The notes: a model not told the origin generated them from the sequence alone. 64,000 nucleotides of DNA from Flavobacteriales bacterium (GCA_016704485.1 JADJAA010000001.1:806001-870000), one strand, 5' to 3'; numbered from the stretch's first letter, positions 7,473-16,916 are shown. Translations and numbers: made by a program.

Positions 7473-9188
7473 TTACCGGTGTCCGGTTGCGGCTTCGCTT
7501 ACGTTGATCACGTGGTCACCCACTTTCTCGCATGAGGAGAAAAGGTCGCTGTAGACCAGGCCGCTCCTTACGTTGTAGTCGCCGGCCTCGATGCTCTTCA
7601 AATGCGCTTCACGCAGTTCGTCACGACGCTTGTTGATCAGTTGCTCCAACTCGAACGCCTGATCGAAGTACATCGAATCCTCTACATCAAGGTTCTTACA
7701 CATTACGCCCAGTGCTTTTTCCAGAAGCTCGAACATGCCCAATATATGTTCGCGCTGTTGCGGTGTGAACCAGAGCTGCTCTTCTTCCTTGCGGCTGATC
7801 ACCATGCTCATCTGGAAATAGATGTCGGCGATGCGCTCCATGTCGTTCACCTCCGAGAGCATGTTGCGGATCTTCATGGAAAGGCTCCCACTCAATTCGC
7901 CTTGTGATACGCTGGTCAGGAAGTTAATGACCTCCACTTCCATGCGATCGCTGATCTCTTCGTACTTCCTTATTTTCTTGTACAGCTTGAGCTTTGCTTT
8001 GGTCTCGGTCTCGGTGAGCAGGCGCGTTACCATCTTGTTCATTTTAGAGACCAACTTACCGAAGCGTGCTATCTCCCTGCTCGCCTCGATCACGGATAAC
8101 TCCGGCGTATTCACCACACCTGATCCAATGTACTCCAAGTGGAATTCCTCATCCTCATCCGTCTTGCTCGGCACGGACCAGATGGATGCTTTTACCAATG
8201 GACCCACGAAACCGATGAGCAGGAACATGTTCACCAGGTTGAAGAAGCTATGGAAATAGGACAGTGCCAATGGGATGGCTTCCGGTGCATCGTTCGTGTC
8301 ACTGTACGGACTGGCGTTACCCATCACATCCACCGAGAACCACGTGATCCAAGGCAGCACGTAAGGCACCAGAAATACCATCCACGATACGCCGATCAGG
8401 TTGAACAAACTGTGAATGCGCGCAGAACGTTTCGCATGCACATTGCCCACCATGGAAGCCAGTTCCGCAGTGACGGTGGTTCCGATGTTCTCACCCAGGA
8501 TCATGGCTGCTGCTACCTCGAACGGGATCCACCCATTGGCAGTCATCACGAACGTAAGCGTCATGGCCGCGCTGGATGATTGGATGATGATCGTCAACAA
8601 CGCACCAACACCAACGAACATCAAACGGGATAATAAACTCGGATGCGCGTATGCACTTAAGAACTGCAATAGCTCCGGGCTTTCGCTGAGGTCCGGAACG
8701 GAATCCTTCAATGCAGCCAAGCCCAGGAACAGGAGCGCAAAGCCCATCAGGAATTCTCCCCATGACTTAATGGATGCCTTCCGGAAAAAGAGCATGGGCA
8801 ACGCGAACGCCATCAACGGAATGGCAATGGCCGATATCTTGAACTTGAATCCCAAGTAGCTGACCAACCAACCGGTGACCGTGGTGCCGATGTTGGCGCC
8901 CATCATGACGCCCGCGCTTTGTAACAGCGAGATCAGTCCGGCGTTCACGAAGCTCACGGTCATTACCGTTGTGGCCGATGAGGATTGCAAGAGTCCGGTG
9001 ATCAAGAATCCGGTAAGCACACCGAAGAACCGGTTGCGCGTCATGGTGCCCAGGATCTGCCGCAGCTTTTTGCCCGCAGCCTTCTGGATGCCTTCGCTCA
9101 TGATCTTCATACCGAAGATGAAAAGACCGAGCGAACCGATGACCGTCAGAATACTTACGGTTGTGCTCCAGTAGGGTGAAATGTCCAT
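7473..9188 (-). CDS. Na+/phosphate cotransporter family protein with C-terminal PhoU-like domain
   Basis: About 571 aa from the ATG at 9188 (an in-frame TTG at 9215 is less likely). The N-terminal half has two inverted Na/Pi cotransporter repeats with the signature LLQSSSATTVM and its partner IIQSSSAAMTLTF, each followed by a GANIGTTVT / GENIGTTVT motif, and about nine membrane helices. The last 200 residues are helical and PhoU-like (KIRKYEEISDRMEVEVINFL, VNDMERIADIYFQM). It would import inorganic phosphate with sodium across the inner membrane. It is divergent from the porin gene at 9546, a pairing that suggests joint phosphate uptake. Confidence 0.9.
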   Translation of the reverse strand: MDISPYWSTTVSILTVIGSLGLFIFGMKIMSEGIQKAAGKKLRQILGTMTRNRFFGVLTGFLITGLLQSSSATTVMTVSFVNAGLISLLQSAGVMMGANIGTTVTGWLVSYLGFKFKISAIAIPLMAFALPMLFFRKASIKSWGEFLMGFALLFLGLAALKDSVPDLSESPELLQFLSAYAHPSLLSRLMFVGVGALLTIIIQSSSAAMTLTFVMTANGWIPFEVAAAMILGENIGTTVTAELASMVGNVHAKRSARIHSLFNLIGVSWMVFLVPYVLPWITWFSVDVMGNASPYSDTNDAPEAIPLALSYFHSFFNLVNMFLLIGFVGPLVKASIWSVPSKTDEDEEFHLEYIGSGVVNTPELSVIEASREIARFGKLVSKMNKMVTRLLTETETKAKLKLYKKIRKYEEISDRMEVEVINFLTSVSQGELSGSLSMKIRNMLSEVNDMERIADIYFQMSMVISRKEEEQLWFTPQQREHILGMFELLEKALGVMCKNLDVEDSMYFDQAFELEQLINKRRDELREAHLKSIEAGDYNVRSGLVYSDLFSSCEKVGDHVINVSEAATGHR

Positions 9189-9545
9189 GAGGGAAAAGGT
9201 CGTTTCGGGCAGCAAAATACCGCAACGCGTATGTTATGAGCGTGTTGCCCATGTTACCATTGTGTTAAGACTGCCCAATACGATCGCTGAATGTGAACGG
9301 ACCGGAGCTGTAGCGCTTCTTACGCTCCTGCGGCTTTGGAGCTCTTGGTGCCATCATTCAGCGGAACGTGTTGAATTTCGAAGTAGTCCCAAGCGTGTAA
9401 AGGTTTTGTTACCATTGTGGTGGGATCCACGGCACCGTAACCGATCCCGAACAATGAACCATCAAGATCCTTATCCTGAGCAACGCATGGCGTTCAAGCG
9501 ACCTTTCTTTCTGGTGATCTTTTCATTTTCATCTTTCATTCGCAC

Positions 9546-10628
9546 ATGACCAACGCGCAGGTCGATGTTACGAATACTACACTCGGGAATGGACTACGCT
9601 TTTTAACAAAGGACTCAACGTTCTATGTGCAGTTCCGTTTACGGATACAACCGAATTTCACCGGCACGTATGTGGATGCAACGAACAGCTTTCAAGAAGA
9701 CTGGTCCATACGCCGCTGTCGCGCCAAATTGGATGGGTGGGTGTTCTCTCCAAAACTGGTCTATAAGTTGGAGTATGACCTTGCGGGTAATTACATCCGC
9801 GATGCGGTGATCAAATGGAACTTCGCAGGCCAATTCCACCTCTGGTTCGGGCAGGCAAAACTTCCGGGAAATATCCAACGCATCACGTCTTCGCAGACCA
9901 TGCAATTGGTGGACCGTTCGATCATGAACACCCAGCTGAACCTTGATCGTGAAATGGGCGTGCAACTGCACCACAGCCTGCTTCTTGGCAACATGCCATT
10001 GCATTGGGCTCTTGCCTATAGCCAAGGTGATGGTATCCGCGACCGTGGTAGAAGTACCGGTGGTGAATTCACCGCGCGTGTGGAAGCTTTTCCGTTGGGC
10101 ACGTTCTTCAATGACGGGCGAACCACCGAGACCGATATGGAACGGGAACGTACGCCCAAGATCCTGATCGGACTGGCGTACGACCATAACGCGAATGGTT
10201 TCCAGGACCGTGGATCATGGGGCACCGTGCTAACAGAGACCCGAAGCCTACAGGCCTTCTTCGCCGATATCACATTCAAATACCGAGGTATCTATTTCTT
10301 GGGCGAGTACGGTCATAAAGAAGCAACGGATGGATCGCCGAGCGTGTTCGATAGTGCGGGCATACGCACGGGTGCAGTCCGCACTGGCTACGGATACAAC
10401 CTGCAAGGCGGCTACCTCTTCAAGAACAATTGGGAATTGGCCGGACGCTACAGCGCGTTCGAACCGGAAAAAGAAACCGGCAGAACACCGCTCACCGAGA
10501 GCACGTTCGGTATTTCCAAATACGTTTCTGGGCATAACCTCAAGGTGCAGCTGGACTTCTCCTTGCTCACGGAACAGTACCGTCCGGATGCCTACCGCAG
10601 TCGGTTGCAAGTGGAGTTGGCGTTCTAG
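9546..10628 (+). CDS. Phosphate-selective porin O/P-like outer-membrane protein, leader out of frame
   Basis: 360 aa beta-barrel with alternating aromatic strands (FYVQFRLRIQPNFTG, YKLEYDLAGNYIRDAVIKW, FHLWFGQAKLPGN) and a terminal strand ending in F (RLQVELAF), as in the porin O/P family. The frame starts at an ATG giving MTNAQVDV, with no signal peptide. A perfect leader (MAFKRPFFLVIFSFSSF) begins at the ATG at 9487 in another frame and stops at the TGA overlapping 9546. The gene is therefore probably 9487-10628 with a one-base shift in the T/C-rich leader, by assembly error or slippage. It is divergent from a Na/Pi cotransporter. Confidence 0.82.
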   Translation: MTNAQVDVTNTTLGNGLRFLTKDSTFYVQFRLRIQPNFTGTYVDATNSFQEDWSIRRCRAKLDGWVFSPKLVYKLEYDLAGNYIRDAVIKWNFAGQFHLWFGQAKLPGNIQRITSSQTMQLVDRSIMNTQLNLDREMGVQLHHSLLLGNMPLHWALAYSQGDGIRDRGRSTGGEFTARVEAFPLGTFFNDGRTTETDMERERTPKILIGLAYDHNANGFQDRGSWGTVLTETRSLQAFFADITFKYRGIYFLGEYGHKEATDGSPSVFDSAGIRTGAVRTGYGYNLQGGYLFKNNWELAGRYSAFEPEKETGRTPLTESTFGISKYVSGHNLKVQLDFSLLTEQYRPDAYRSRLQVELAF

Positions 10629-10726
10629 CGAGAACGGATCAGCACATCAATGCTGAATACATGCAGCGTGCATTCCTCTCCTTTCAACGCACCAAGCTAT
10701 TCCGCAACTGCGTGTTGGTAGGACTT

Positions 10727-10995
10727 GTTCCGCTTACAGGGCTATAGCCTCTTAAACTTTTGTATTCATTGAAACTCAAATCCTGCGACTCTTTCCGGGT
10801 CGAAAGACGGGTATCGTATTCTGTTTTACTAATCTATACGACCCATTTCAGGGTCGAAGCATCTGCATTATTCGACCCTGAAATGGGTCACAGAAATTAG
10901 ATCGCGGCCATGCCCAGCAAGCATTTCGACCCAGAAAGGGTCGCAGAAATACGGTTGCCTGAACTTTAAGAGGCGATAGCCCTGGTTCCGCTTAC
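10727..10995. mobile_element. MITE-like element with terminal inverted repeats and 11-bp flanking duplication
   Basis: The left end (10738-10759, AGGGCTATAGCCTCTTAAAC...) and right end (10962-10983) are inverted repeats matching at 20 of 22 positions. They are bounded by identical direct repeats GTTCCGCTTAC at 10727-10737 and 10985-10995, as expected for a target-site duplication. The body of about 247 bp has no coding frame. It holds a perfect 19-bp inverted repeat (10840-10858 and 10871-10889) and further GGGTCGAA/TTCGACCC blocks near 10797 and 10925. It looks like a non-autonomous transposable element. The 11-bp duplication is within the range known for IS4-group transposases, but no mobilising transposase is in the window. 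Confidence 0.75.
10840..10889. repeat. Perfect 19-bp inverted repeat inside the MITE-like element
   Basis: GACCCATTTCAGGGTCGAA at 10840-10858 pairs exactly with its complement at 10871-10889 across a 12-nt loop. The stem can extend weakly outward (ACTAATCT against AAATTAGAT). A third, imperfect GACCC-AGAAA-GGGTC palindrome lies at 10929-10943. Confidence 0.9.
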
Positions 10996-11031
10996 CGCGT
11001 ATCATCCCGCTAACGTTAAATTAGGACAATC

Positions 11032-11063
11032 TTGTCTGAAATAGGATTAGCACGGTAACTTTG
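11032..11063 (+). promoter_or_regulatory. Bacteroidota-type promoter for the OsmC gene
   Basis: TTG at 11032-11034 and TAACTTTG (consensus TAnnTTTG) at 11056-11063 are separated by 21 bp, the layout of the Bacteroidota primary-sigma promoter. Transcription would start near 11070, about 22 bp before the ATG at 11092. Confidence 0.6.
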
Positions 11064-11091
11064 TGTTCCATAAGCACTAAACCTTACTACG

Positions 11092-11520
11092 ATGTCAACC
11101 GCAAAAGCAACCGCCCAATGGAAGGGCACGATCAAAGAAGGAGAAGGCACCATGCGCTTCACCGGATATGAAGGAGCTTACACCTTCGCATCCCGTTTCG
11201 AGGGTGGAGGCGGAACGAACCCGGAAGAACTTGTGGGTGCCGCACACGCAGGTTGTTTCAGCATGTACCTGTCGCTGTTGCTCACCGAGGAAGGTTTGAG
11301 CCCTACCAGCATTGATACCACCGCGCAAGTGACCATTGCCAAAGATGACACTGGTCCGCACATCACCACGATCACCCTGCACTGTAAGGTGAAATGCACT
11401 GGCCTTGATGCAGCAAAATTGAAGGCACTGGGTGCCACTACCAAGGAGAAGTGTCCTATCTCTCGCCTCTATGCAGGAGGCACCGCCAAGATCACAGCGG
11501 AAACAGAACTCGTGAACTAA
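11092..11520 (+). CDS. OsmC family peroxiredoxin-like protein
   Basis: 142 aa, normal length for OsmC. Both redox cysteines are present: one in HAGCFSM (about residue 54) and one in KEKCPISRLY (about residue 123), with the preceding GGGGTNPEELVGAAHA signature. The family reduces organic hydroperoxides in the cytoplasm, usually with lipoyl or thiol donors. A good Bacteroidota promoter precedes it, and a cupin gene follows 8 bp after the stop, then a conserved hypothetical gene, so these likely share a transcript. Confidence 0.93.
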   Translation: MSTAKATAQWKGTIKEGEGTMRFTGYEGAYTFASRFEGGGGTNPEELVGAAHAGCFSMYLSLLLTEEGLSPTSIDTTAQVTIAKDDTGPHITTITLHCKVKCTGLDAAKLKALGATTKEKCPISRLYAGGTAKITAETELVN

Positions 11521-11528
11521 AAACAACA

Positions 11529-11819
11529 ATGGAAACAAAAGCAAAACCAGAATTGAAACCACTCCACGTGGGCGAACAATTCAAAATGCTGCAGGTCACG
11601 GCCGTCGCTGGAGCCTTCATGCCTGAACATTATTGCACCAGTGAGGCCATCGTTTCGGTCAGCGAAGGATCCGCCACCATTGAGATGAAGGATGGTAACA
11701 CGGAGTTGGCAGCAGGCTCCAGTTTTCTGATACCTGCTGGCAAACCCCATTCACTGCGGATAGGCCATACCTTTAAAGCCACGGTGGTGATGGAGCGCAA
11801 CGCGACGTTGGAATTTTAA
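11529..11819 (+). CDS. Cupin domain protein
   Basis: 96 aa from the ATG at 11529 (METKAKPELK), 8 bp after the OsmC stop. It folds as a single small cupin: PEHYCTSEAIVSVSEGSATIEM is motif 1 and GSSFLIPAGKPHSLRI is motif 2 with the metal-binding His. The usual first HxH is replaced by H-Y-C, so metal binding may be altered. No substrate can be assigned. Co-transcription with OsmC suggests a stress-related role. Confidence 0.82.
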   Translation: METKAKPELKPLHVGEQFKMLQVTAVAGAFMPEHYCTSEAIVSVSEGSATIEMKDGNTELAAGSSFLIPAGKPHSLRIGHTFKATVVMERNATLEF

Positions 11820-11839
11820 CCCGTATTAAACCTGAGGTG

Positions 11840-12154
11840 ATGTACAACTACGACACGGTTACCGAAGCGATCAAGGGTCTGAAGCAACGGGGATACACCT
11901 TGGACTTCAATGCCCAGGCTGATGAGGAATGTCTAGTGTGCCACGACACTTCGTTGAACCTGCGACCGGAGGAGTTCCAGATCGACGAGGTCTATCGCTT
12001 CGAGGGCAATTCCGATCCCGGTGATGAAATGATCGTCTATGCCGTTTCATCCGAACTGCACACCGTGAAAGGTGTTGTGGTGAATGCTTTCGGAACCTAT
12101 TCCGATGGCGCCATGGCAGCGATCGTAAAGCACCTGCACCGGCACCACACGTAA
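11840..12154 (+). CDS. Conserved hypothetical protein
   Basis: 104 aa from the ATG at 11840, preceded by CCTGAGGTG; a GTG three bases earlier is also in frame. It starts MYNYDTVTEAIKGLKQRG and contains EECLVCHD, a DEVYRFEG strand, and ends with a His-rich helix (KHLHRHH). Short Bacteroidota proteins of this type are often labelled phosphoribosylpyrophosphate synthetase, but it is far too short for that enzyme, so I treat the function as unknown. It lies 20 bp after the cupin gene. Confidence 0.75.
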   Translation: MYNYDTVTEAIKGLKQRGYTLDFNAQADEECLVCHDTSLNLRPEEFQIDEVYRFEGNSDPGDEMIVYAVSSELHTVKGVVVNAFGTYSDGAMAAIVKHLHRHHT

Positions 12155-12516
12155 GAATAACACGATGGGCGCGATAGAGCAATACATCGTTTGCATCACC
12201 ACGCCACTGGAAGTTTCAAGGGCCCGGCACCCTACTGCCCGTGCGTTGTCCGTGCGCTCATGAAGCGATCGACAACACGATCCTTGACCGAATAGGAGCG
12301 TGACCGGAGCGACCGCTGAACGCTGTTGCACCGCTGCATGAAGGAACACGTAAACCGTGACCTTGCACCACTACCCTGGTCGCGAAGTGTGCATACTTCG
12401 CATGTAGCAGATCACTAGAACACTGCTCAGCTAACGCGCAGCTGCATCGGCCGTGGGCCAACTGTATTCAGGTACGCGGTAAAGCCGAATAGGAACAACA
12501 CCTAACGAACGAACCA
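12155..12516. other. Intergenic stretch, nothing recognised
   Basis: About 360 bp between the hypothetical gene and the CMD-family gene. I see no convincing coding frame, tRNA or strong hairpin. Confidence 0.5.
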
Positions 12517-12867
12517 ATGGAGAACGAACACGACCACCTGTTCCCTAAAGCCACACGTGAAGGGATTCAGATGCAGGAACGCTTGGCGCCTGCTGCCATG
12601 GAAGCGTGGCGCAATTTCAGCCGTACCGTATTGCAGGAAGGTGCCCTGCCCGCTAAGACCAAGCAGCTTATTGCACTGGCCATCGCGCACGTTACGCAAT
12701 GTCCTTATTGCATACGATCGCATACCAAGGATGCCATGCGCAAAGGAGCCACCAAAGAAGAAATGATGGAAGCGATCTGGATCGCTGCCGAAATGCGCGC
12801 AGGTGCAGCCACAGCACATGCCGCCATCGCCATCGATGAAATGATGAAACAGGAACAACACGGCTGA
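12517..12867 (+). CDS. Carboxymuconolactone decarboxylase (AhpD-like) family protein
   Basis: 116 aa. The AhpD/CMD core is clear: LPAKTKQLIALAIAHVTQCPYCIRSHTKDAMRKGATKEEMMEA, with the CPYC redox pair near residue 67 followed by SHT. This configuration (CxxC then His) is typical of alkylhydroperoxidase-like members that act as thiol reductants rather than decarboxylases. Located with OsmC upstream, it fits a peroxide-defence neighbourhood. Confidence 0.9.
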   Translation: MENEHDHLFPKATREGIQMQERLAPAAMEAWRNFSRTVLQEGALPAKTKQLIALAIAHVTQCPYCIRSHTKDAMRKGATKEEMMEAIWIAAEMRAGAATAHAAIAIDEMMKQEQHG

Positions 12868-12886
12868 GCAGCATGGAACTGCTCCA

Positions 12887-13156
12887 CTAGTTACTCCGTG
12901 CTCTACTCCTTCCGGCGATCTTCCGTGTTCGCCAAAGACCTACCAACGCGATCAACAGCCAAGCGAACTCAAGGATGATGAAGCCCCAGGCCATCATGCC
13001 GATCGCGTCGATGAGCAATAGTAACGAGCCTAGTATGTTCAACAGAAGGTAGGGCGCCGCTTTCGCATTCAGCCAACCGAACTGTCCCGCACCGAAAGCG
13101 GTGAGCTGCAAGGCAGCACCTATAAGCTGAGGGATCTGTTGTGCTAGATCGTTCAT
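12887..13156 (-). CDS. Small membrane protein, CBU_0592-like
   Basis: 89 aa with three hydrophobic segments (AALQLTAFGAGQFGWL, PYLLLNILGSLLLLIDAI, WGFIILEFAWLLIALVGLW) and a basic C-terminus. The pattern of Asn-Gly-Ser in the second helix and E-x-x-W in the third recalls the CBU_0592 family of membrane proteins of unknown function. It is convergent with the CMD gene. Confidence 0.7.
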   Translation of the reverse strand: MNDLAQQIPQLIGAALQLTAFGAGQFGWLNAKAAPYLLLNILGSLLLLIDAIGMMAWGFIILEFAWLLIALVGLWRTRKIAGRSRARSN

Positions 13157-13281
13157 GTTCGTTGTCTTGAGGAGTGTATTCCGCTTTTGCCATTTGGATC
13201 AACTTCACTGTATGTGGCGTTGCATGCATTGACCTGAAATAGGTTGCGCAGAAGATGCGATCCAGAACGCCGCAACCGTTC

Positions 13282-15033
13282 CTATTCGAACACCACGATC
13301 CGTGTGGTCGCGCGATCAGCGCCATCACTGCTTGCCAAGGTATAGATGCCCGGCGTAGTTAACTGCACCGAGGGGTCGGCATTTCCAACGGTCGATGCTG
13401 ATGATCTGTATACCGTTCTGCCCATGGCATCCATGATCTCTACTTCGCCGCTGGGCGCATGCACCTGAAATGCTCCCCTGTTCGGGTTCGGGTAAGCGAA
13501 CATTCCGGACAAGGACCAGGTTGCTTGTTCTATTGGGGAAAACTCCATCGTACCGTCCATGTCCACCATTTGCAATCGGTAGTAGTTCACGCCATCAATA
13601 GGCTCGGCATCCAAGTACCTATAGGCCAGTGTGGTGTACGATGAACCCGCTGCGCGAAGCTCACTTATTCCTTCCCATTCCATCAGATCCGCGGAACGTT
13701 GCACAACGAAGTGGGACGTGTTCTTTTCCGATGCAGTGGACCAATCCATCAGGATGCCACCCTCTGTTCGCTTGGCATGGAAGGCCAGCAGTTCAATGGG
13801 TAGTGGTTCGCAACTGACCACCGCAGTGCCGCCGAACTGAAGGGGCACAACGGTGGAGACCGAACTCCAGTTACTGAAGCAGATGATGTATTGATCACCG
13901 GTCTGCACCGCCAATGGAGGTTCGAAATTCCCGGCATCGCCGCCACTTGGCACTGTGGAGGCCAGACCCGTTCCTCCATAGCTGACCCAATTCCAATTGC
14001 AGGACACGGGCGCTTGTGTATTGGCCGGTATGGCACTGCACGTAGAAGACGAATACGGATACATGATCCAATCATAGAACCCTACCTGTGTGCTCAACCC
14101 ACCGAACGTGAATTCCAGCATCCCGCCTTGCGATATGTTCACCACCATCCACGTACTGTTCAGTTCATTGTTCAGCAAGCACCCTTCATTGTCGGAACCC
14201 CACGGACTGGGTGATCCATCTCCGTAGTAAAAAAGCGGATTACCGTAAGAGCCCACTGACGGTATCTCATTCATGGAACCGATGCCGTTAGGGTCTATTG
14301 AGAAATTGATGTTGGTGCAAATATTCACAGCCTCCGGACAATCGCTTGCAGTGATGGGACCCGCACTTGCGCAATTCGCAGCCGGCACACCGATGGGGAA
14401 CGTGGCCTGCCCAATGCTGCCTGTACCGAGCGTACCTGATCCCACGGAAGCGCCTCCCGCATTGTTCAACGTCCACGTGGCACCATTCCACCCATCGCCA
14501 AAGGCATCGAATAGCTGCATGGTGTAACAGCCCGTATCCAAACACATCATTAAAGTGGTCGGTGCAAAGCCTGTGGCGACAATGCCCGGACCGGTGACAA
14601 GATTCCAATTTACTTCAGTGGGATAAAGCCCCGCTGTGACCACCATGGTGTACATGTCGCAATCACCGCTGGAGCATCCACCACCCAACGAGACCTGCAT
14701 GGTACCCGAACTCCCATTGGCCAACGTGCCTGAGCCGACCAGCACACCCGTAGCGGTAACGGCCACGGAATACGTGGCTCCATTCCATCCGTCGCCGAAA
14801 CTGTCGTAGAGGTTGAGTTGATAGCATCCATCCGGCAGGCACGCGGTAACGGTGGTCGGTGCAAATCCGCTGGCGACAACAGCACCCAGTTCATTCACCA
14901 TGTTCCAACTGACCTCAAAGTCATAGAGGCCACCACCAACGGTAATGGTGTAGTTGGTGCATTGCGCGCGCACCGTTCCGGAAGGTGCCACCGCACACCC
15001 GATGATGATGGAAGCAATGATCGCGAACCTCAT
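13282..15033 (-). CDS. Secreted T9SS cargo protein with tandem GDGWNG repeats
   Basis: 583 aa. A signal peptide (about residues 1-23) is followed by two related domains of roughly 95 residues, each with the motif L-[YF]-D-[SA]-F-GDGWNGA-T. A central segment with LEFTFGGLSTQVGFYDWIMYPY is of the adhesin type seen in Bacteroidota surface proteins, and a T9SS type A sorting domain ends the protein (FAYPNPNRGAFQV, VEIMDAMGRTVYRS, GIYTLAS). It would cross the inner membrane by Sec and the outer membrane by T9SS. Function unknown; possibly an adhesin. Its start overlaps the stop of the upstream small gene by 4 bp. Confidence 0.88.
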   Translation of the reverse strand: MRFAIIASIIIGCAVAPSGTVRAQCTNYTITVGGGLYDFEVSWNMVNELGAVVASGFAPTTVTACLPDGCYQLNLYDSFGDGWNGATYSVAVTATGVLVGSGTLANGSSGTMQVSLGGGCSSGDCDMYTMVVTAGLYPTEVNWNLVTGPGIVATGFAPTTLMMCLDTGCYTMQLFDAFGDGWNGATWTLNNAGGASVGSGTLGTGSIGQATFPIGVPAANCASAGPITASDCPEAVNICTNINFSIDPNGIGSMNEIPSVGSYGNPLFYYGDGSPSPWGSDNEGCLLNNELNSTWMVVNISQGGMLEFTFGGLSTQVGFYDWIMYPYSSSTCSAIPANTQAPVSCNWNWVSYGGTGLASTVPSGGDAGNFEPPLAVQTGDQYIICFSNWSSVSTVVPLQFGGTAVVSCEPLPIELLAFHAKRTEGGILMDWSTASEKNTSHFVVQRSADLMEWEGISELRAAGSSYTTLAYRYLDAEPIDGVNYYRLQMVDMDGTMEFSPIEQATWSLSGMFAYPNPNRGAFQVHAPSGEVEIMDAMGRTVYRSSASTVGNADPSVQLTTPGIYTLASSDGADRATTRIVVFE

Positions 15034-15410
15034 TTACGCGGAGGTAGTATGCCACAGTTCTTCGGATCCAATTTGCGAAAGGGCGCATCAATGGATGGAC
15101 TGCGTGTGAAGCAATGGACGGACATTTCCACCGGAGCGAGGAGCACGTTCATTTCCGTTTCGCTGAGGGTGCATGCAGGATCCACATGCAGCAGAATGTT
15201 GCGTGTGTTGTGATCCACCCTGCACATCACCACACCGGGTCGTGCACGCAGGATAATGGCTGCTTGATGGGCGTGTTGCGGCGTTCGTACACCTTCAACA
15301 ACTGTTTGTATCCGGTTCAGCGCGGATGCGGATGGCTGTGCAATGCCCACCGCACCCCAAAAAAGGATACAGCAGAACAGGGTGATCGCATGCGCAGCGG
15401 AACGCAACAT
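15030..15410 (-). CDS. Small secreted protein with a ferredoxin-like (HMA-type) fold
   Basis: 126 aa from the ATG at 15410. A signal peptide is followed by one domain: HAHQAAIILRARPGVVMCRVD then LLHVDPACTLSETEMNVLL. This beta-alpha-beta pattern resembles heavy-metal-associated domains but lacks the CxxC. Four-base overlap (ATGA) with the T9SS cargo gene downstream indicates translational coupling. Function unknown. Confidence 0.65.
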   Translation of the reverse strand: MLRSAAHAITLFCCILFWGAVGIAQPSASALNRIQTVVEGVRTPQHAHQAAIILRARPGVVMCRVDHNTRNILLHVDPACTLSETEMNVLLAPVEMSVHCFTRSPSIDAPFRKLDPKNCGILPPRK

Positions 15411-15518
15411 GATCAGCAATGTAAGAGAACATTTCGATTTCCATCAGTAATGTTTCGTTGAGGCCGATCTGCATCAGTACGTCACTGCGTCCTTCCGCAA
15501 CCCGCTACTTTTACGCCG

Positions 15519-16691
15519 ATGCGCCTCCTACTTCCAGCACTCGCGCTAGCCGCACTGCCCTTCACCTGCGGGGCACCCGCGAACGAAGCAGTGAGCACAC
15601 CGGTGGTGGAACAACAGGCACACGTGCGCCTAACGGAGAGCGATCTGCGCATTGCCCCTGCAGTGGATACCGTAGATGCGACCAACCGGGAAGCGATCGC
15701 TTGCTTGCGCAGGTTCTTCAAGAAGAAGTTGGATCCGGAAGCAGGGAACGACTTTTGGTATGCACCCGATCTGGAGCAGTACGGCGCGCCCTACAGTGAA
15801 TTGTATTACGCCGAATTCGACAGTGTGGGCGACGTTCGGTTCTTGCCCACCCTGCTGTCCATTACACCCGTGAACGATGCTATGATGTTGCGCGTACGTT
15901 GGGCGACGCCCGGTACCGAAAGCACACCGCGCTATACGTTCAACTTCCTTGCGCGCGCTACTGAAGATGGTGCGCGTCTATCGTTCCCGATCACGCACTT
16001 TACCAGCACGTGGGAGCGAAGAACGTTGGATCAACTCACGTACGTGATCTCTCCGAAGCACACGTTCAACGCGGTGCAGGCGCAGGAACAACATGACGTG
16101 GTGCAGCAACTCACGGCCTTCTTCGACATCCCCGCTTTTCCGATCACCTATTATGCGTTCGCGGATCCGGTGGACCTGTTCACAGCGAAAGGGTTCGAGG
16201 ATCATCCGCTCATGCACACCATCCCTTCCGGCGGCATGGTGGATGAAGGTGATAACGTGTATGCCGGCAATAACAAGGACATCTACACGCATGAAGTGGT
16301 ACACCTCTTCATCGCACGGAAGTTCACGACATGCCCCGACTTGCTGAATGAAGGACTGGCCACACTGATCGGTGGCAGTACCGAATATCCGTATGCATGG
16401 CACCGTGCGAACATGGAACGTTACCTCCGATCCGATCCCGCGTTGAATCTCCGCGACCGCTGCAATACCTACGACCGGGATGATATCGATGAGTACACCA
16501 GCGTACCGTATATGATCGGTGCGCTTCTGTGTGAACGCGTCCTTCGCACTTCTGGCAAAGCAGGACTCTTCAACGTGTTGGCGGCGGGTGCGGATCCATG
16601 GCCCGCATTTGCTGCCCGCGGCATAACTCCGGAAAACCTCACGGAAGAACTTCGCAAGGAACTGCAGCGTGCACCAGGCAGCGTGTTGTAG
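15519..16691 (+). CDS. Secreted gluzincin-like metallopeptidase
   Basis: 390 aa with an N-terminal hydrophobic leader; ALPFTCG could be a lipobox (Cys near residue 17). The zinc motif HEVVH is at residues 258-262 and the third ligand candidate is Glu278 in LNEGLATLI, which is the gluzincin (M1/peptidase MA) arrangement. The N-terminal 200 residues form a beta-rich domain (YFEF-type strands such as LYYAEFDSVGDVRFL). It is divergent from the T9SS operon at 15410. The substrate is unknown; the catalytic assignment rests on the HExxH and downstream Glu. Confidence 0.72.
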   Translation: MRLLLPALALAALPFTCGAPANEAVSTPVVEQQAHVRLTESDLRIAPAVDTVDATNREAIACLRRFFKKKLDPEAGNDFWYAPDLEQYGAPYSELYYAEFDSVGDVRFLPTLLSITPVNDAMMLRVRWATPGTESTPRYTFNFLARATEDGARLSFPITHFTSTWERRTLDQLTYVISPKHTFNAVQAQEQHDVVQQLTAFFDIPAFPITYYAFADPVDLFTAKGFEDHPLMHTIPSGGMVDEGDNVYAGNNKDIYTHEVVHLFIARKFTTCPDLLNEGLATLIGGSTEYPYAWHRANMERYLRSDPALNLRDRCNTYDRDDIDEYTSVPYMIGALLCERVLRTSGKAGLFNVLAAGADPWPAFAARGITPENLTEELRKELQRAPGSVL

Positions 16692-16916
16692 AGCAGTGAG
16701 CCGCATGCCTGCATCCAACACACCGAACGCGCGCATGCTGGTGACCTACCAGCCCGCGGAGACCGCGCAATGGACCGATCCGCCGGACCGGGAAGAGATC
16801 GCCCGGCTGTTCAAGGTATGGAGGTGGGGGGCCACCCTTGAAGCCGTAACCCCATCCCACGCCCGATCAGGTTGATCAGGGATGGTGTGGCAGCGGAGAA
16901 AGCCTCCAAGGCCAAG

